From the NCBI GenBank assembly GCA_946481225.1, contig CAMLNJ010000078.1, positions 1 through 9,375 of the forward strand: DNA of 9,375 nt, written 5' to 3'. Numbering within the stretch: the stretch's first letter is position 1; every line of letters begins with the position of its first letter. This stretch comes from an uncultured Verrucomicrobiota bacterium. Lineage in GTDB: Bacteria; Verrucomicrobiota; Verrucomicrobiae; Opitutales; Opitutaceae. A program made the translations under genes and the position numbers. The notes beneath the pieces were generated by a model. It made no database searches. It was given only the letters and a program-made list of their open reading frames with translations, and had not been told where the DNA came from. This document shows, piece by piece, positions 7,419 through 9,375 of this stretch.

Positions 7419-7533
7419 CGAGCCCGCGCGTTCCGCCCCGGGTCGCCTCGCGCTCGTCAGTGGCCCCGGTCCCGTCCTTCATTCCCACGCCCTCGCCGCT
7501 CATCGCTCCGCCCGCGCCCGCCCCGCTTTCCCC
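7419..7533 (+). other. Short intergenic spacer without recognised sites
   Basis: This pyrimidine-rich spacer contains no copy of the GTTACC operator half-site and no TGTAGCCACG palindrome, unlike the other spacers to its left. That absence fits continued transcription from the second dehydrogenase into the beta-helix gene, but does not prove it. Confidence 0.4.
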
Positions 7534-8982
7534 ATGTTAACCTCCGTTCTTCGTCCCCTCGTCCTCGTCTTCGCCCTCGCGGTCTCCGCCACCCTCTCCC
7601 TCGCCGCCGAGATCGAGGTCGACAGCCTCGCCGCGCTCGCCCGCGAGACCGCCCAAAGCGGCCGCGAGATCCGCCTCAAACCCGGCGTCTACCGCATGGC
7701 CGACTACCTCACCGAGGCCGTGCTCGCCGAGATCCGCGCCGCCCGCAAGGGCCTGCCCGGCCGCCCGGCGGTGCCCATGTTCGTCTTCCGAGGCGACGAC
7801 AACCGCATCGCCTGCGAAGGCGCCGTCATCGAGATCGACACCGCCCTCTACAAAAAACTCCCCGGCGGCTACGTCCGCTGCCTCATCGTCGCCGGCAAGG
7901 GCAACACCCTCTCCGGCCTCTCCCTCCGCCACACCGGCGCCAACCAGGGCAGCGGCGGCAACACCCTCTCCCTCGCCGGCGAACGCACCATCCTCGAGGA
8001 CGCCACCCTTCACGTGTATGGCTCCTTCCCCTACGGCTACGGCGACCTCCTCGGCAAAGGCGGCCCCAACCTCGTCTCCATCCAAAAACAAAGCGGCGTC
8101 CAGGTGCTCGGCTCCGGCTCCGTCCTCCGCCGCTGCCGCGTCTTCAGCCGCGCCCTCGGCCACTGCTTCTACATCCAGGAGGGCGGCGACATCCGCCTCG
8201 AGGACTGCTACGCCGAAGGCGTCATGCGCGCCACCGTCGACATGCTCCGCGACACCTCCGGCCCCGCCTTCGACCTCGGCTTCAAGTCCGTCTACCCCAA
8301 CCGCGACGGCCGCCACATCATCACCCCCGGCTACATGAAGAGCCTCGTCGAGGACGGCTTCCGCACCTACGGCAACGCCGGCCGCGTCACCCTCCTCAAC
8401 TGCACCGCCATCAACACCCGCGCCGGCTTTGAGATCGGCGTCCGCGACGAATCCCCGCAAAAATCCGTCCTCGAAAACTGCGTCGCCCGCGGCTGCGAGC
8501 GCGGCTACCTCATCGGATCCCAGACCATCGTCCGCCGCTCCCGCGGCGACATAACCCACGGCCCGCTTCTCTACCTGCGCGGCGGCCACGATTCCGAGGT
8601 CGAGCTCGAGCTCGTGGGCGACGGCCCCGTCTCCCTCGTCCACGCCCTCGCCACCATCGCCGGCGAAAACCACCGCGTGCGCCTCTCCGCCCAGCTCGGC
8701 GAACGCGCCATCCCCGCCATCCCGATCATGCTCGGCTTCGGCATGCCCGAGCACGCCGAGATGGCCAGCCCCATCAAACCCGCGACCACCCGCGGCGTGA
8801 CCTTGATCAACGAGATCGCCGCCGCCCCCGTCATCTCCAGCGACACCCTCGTCGACTCCAAGCTCGAGAACTCCGGTCGCAGCCTGTCCGACGCCGCCCT
8901 CCTCGCCAGCCCCGGCTCCTGGGGCCTTCCGGCCAACGGCATCGCCCCCGGCGGCGCCGCCGTTCCCGCCAAGGCGAAGTAA
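7534..8982 (+). CDS. Secreted parallel beta-helix (pectin-lyase-fold) protein
   Basis: The 482-residue product starts with a clear signal peptide (VLVFALAVSATLSLAA, probable cleavage after Ala25), so it is exported. The mature N terminus (SLAALARETAQSGREIRLKPGVY) resembles the capping start of parallel beta-helix polysaccharide lyases and related proteins. From about residue 95 to 350 there are irregular rungs such as NTLSGLSLRHTG, RTILEDATLHVYG, SVLRRCRVF, DIRLEDCYAEG, RVTLLNCTAIN and SVLENCVARG, the right-handed beta-helix pattern. Possible roles are glycan lyase, hydrolase or binding protein; I could not place it in a named lyase family and see no confident catalytic signature. It begins 115 bases after the second dehydrogenase with no hairpin between, so co-transcription is plausible. 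No ribosome-binding site is evident. A TGTAGCCACG palindrome follows its stop. Confidence 0.88.
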   Translation: MLTSVLRPLVLVFALAVSATLSLAAEIEVDSLAALARETAQSGREIRLKPGVYRMADYLTEAVLAEIRAARKGLPGRPAVPMFVFRGDDNRIACEGAVIEIDTALYKKLPGGYVRCLIVAGKGNTLSGLSLRHTGANQGSGGNTLSLAGERTILEDATLHVYGSFPYGYGDLLGKGGPNLVSIQKQSGVQVLGSGSVLRRCRVFSRALGHCFYIQEGGDIRLEDCYAEGVMRATVDMLRDTSGPAFDLGFKSVYPNRDGRHIITPGYMKSLVEDGFRTYGNAGRVTLLNCTAINTRAGFEIGVRDESPQKSVLENCVARGCERGYLIGSQTIVRRSRGDITHGPLLYLRGGHDSEVELELVGDGPVSLVHALATIAGENHRVRLSAQLGERAIPAIPIMLGFGMPEHAEMASPIKPATTRGVTLINEIAAAPVISSDTLVDSKLENSGRSLSDAALLASPGSWGLPANGIAPGGAAVPAKAK

Positions 8983-8991
8983 CGCCTTTCC

Positions 8992-9017
8992 TGTAGCCAC
9001 GGCCGTGCCGGCCGTGC
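8992..9017 (+). repeat. Intergenic TGTAGCCACG palindromic repeat
   Basis: The element starts TGTAGCCACGGCCG nine bases after the beta-helix gene stop. It forms a perfect hairpin at 8998-9016: stem CACGGCCG, loop TGC, stem CGGCCGTG. It is the third well-formed member in this window, in the same orientation as the others and again placed directly after a gene. Confidence 0.72.
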
Positions 9018-9061
9018 GCTTCGATCCCGCTCATCCCCGGCAAACGCGTCCATGTTCAACA

Positions 9062-9077
9062 GCGGGCTTTCGCCCGC
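9062..9077 (+). repeat. Short perfect hairpin in the leader of the last gene
   Basis: Stem GCGGGC, loop TTTC, stem GCCCGC, 27 bases before the ATG at 9105. It differs from the TGTAGCCACG family. It could be another dispersed repeat, part of a leader structure, or chance in GC-rich DNA. Confidence 0.4.
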
Positions 9078-9104
9078 GGCACGTCCCCCTCTCCCGCTCC
9101 GCCC

Positions 9105-9375
9105 ATGCCCCGCCCACGCCTCGCGTTCCTTCTCCTCCTCGCCCTCCTCCAACCGCTCGCCGCCGCCGAGTGGCAATGGTCGGTCCCCGTGCAGCCGTCC
9201 CCGAACTCCACGAAGGAGCAGTCGCGCGCCTTCCTCTGGATCCCTCCCGACTGCCGTGTCGTGCGCGGCGTCGTCTTCGGCCATCACAACATGGAGGAAG
9301 AGGCGCTGCTGGAGCACCCGGGGTTTCGCCAGGCGCTGACCGAACTCGGCCTCGCCGCCGTCTGGGTCGCGCCGA
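9105..9375 (+). CDS. Secreted protein, possible alpha/beta-hydrolase, 3' partial
   Basis: The frame runs open from the ATG at 9105 to the right edge, giving 90 complete codons. It starts with a textbook signal peptide: MPRPR, then a leucine-rich core (LAFLLLLALLQPLAAA), with likely cleavage before EWQW. The mature part reads RAFLWIPPDC, RGVVFGHHNMEEEALL, a helix-like HPGFRQALTELG and AAVWVAP. This order (strand, Gly/His-containing loop, helix, strand) is what the N terminus of a secreted alpha/beta-hydrolase or esterase looks like, and such proteins are common beside polysaccharide genes. The catalytic Ser, Asp and His would lie outside the window, so the hydrolase call is tentative. The leader just before the ATG is pyrimidine-rich with no Shine-Dalgarno sequence. 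Confidence 0.75.
   Translation, partial: MPRPRLAFLLLLALLQPLAAAEWQWSVPVQPSPNSTKEQSRAFLWIPPDCRVVRGVVFGHHNMEEEALLEHPGFRQALTELGLAAVWVAP

Noticed and set aside
7537..9000. Long minus-strand open frame opposite the beta-helix gene
   Set aside because: Its composition is a monotonous Gly/Ala/Asp/Glu/Val mix expected from the antisense of C-ending codons, while the plus strand encodes a signal peptide and beta-helix rungs.

Overview
This is a very GC-rich bacterial window whose plus-strand genes use mostly C-ending codons. Three things suggest a saccharolytic Verrucomicrobiota, most likely Opitutaceae-like: a large secreted protein with autotransporter-associated beta-strand (PATR) repeats and a DxDxDG tail, a LacI regulator with a hinge reading YRPDPML, and dispersed intergenic palindromes beginning TGTAGCCACG. 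The assignment is an inference from style; no rRNA or marker gene is present.

Layout. (1) Positions 3-3872, plus strand: the 3' part of a multidomain secreted glycoside hydrolase. It has a GH128/Asl1-like catalytic domain, a LamG domain, a putative Ig-like domain, a PATR-type beta-solenoid and a calcium-binding-like tail. Its start lies left of the window. (2) 3968-5035, minus strand: a LacI-family regulator convergent with gene 1. (3) 5135-6136 and 6351-7418, plus strand: two paralogous D-2-hydroxyacid dehydrogenase-like proteins. (4) 7534-8982, plus strand: a secreted parallel beta-helix protein. (5) 9105 to the right edge, plus strand: the start of a secreted protein, possibly an alpha/beta-hydrolase.

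How it may work together. A near-palindrome (5055-5075) lies between the divergent LacI and first dehydrogenase genes. A related perfect palindrome (6274-6287) lies upstream of the second dehydrogenase. They share the nonamer GTGTTACCA and sit 59 and 63 bases upstream of the two dehydrogenase start codons. The simplest reading is that the LacI protein controls itself and both dehydrogenases, and perhaps the secreted beta-helix and hydrolase-like genes downstream. This would be a small regulon joining extracellular glycan or ester processing to sugar-acid or hydroxyacid metabolism.

The most unusual points are these. The first dehydrogenase has Cys where the family has its catalytic Arg, while the second keeps the catalytic triad but has an altered nucleotide-binding motif. 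The intergenic repeats show compensatory base changes in their stems. The plus-strand genes have no recognisable Shine-Dalgarno sequences. No tRNA, rRNA, CRISPR array, transposase or gene-free stretch longer than 300 bases was found.
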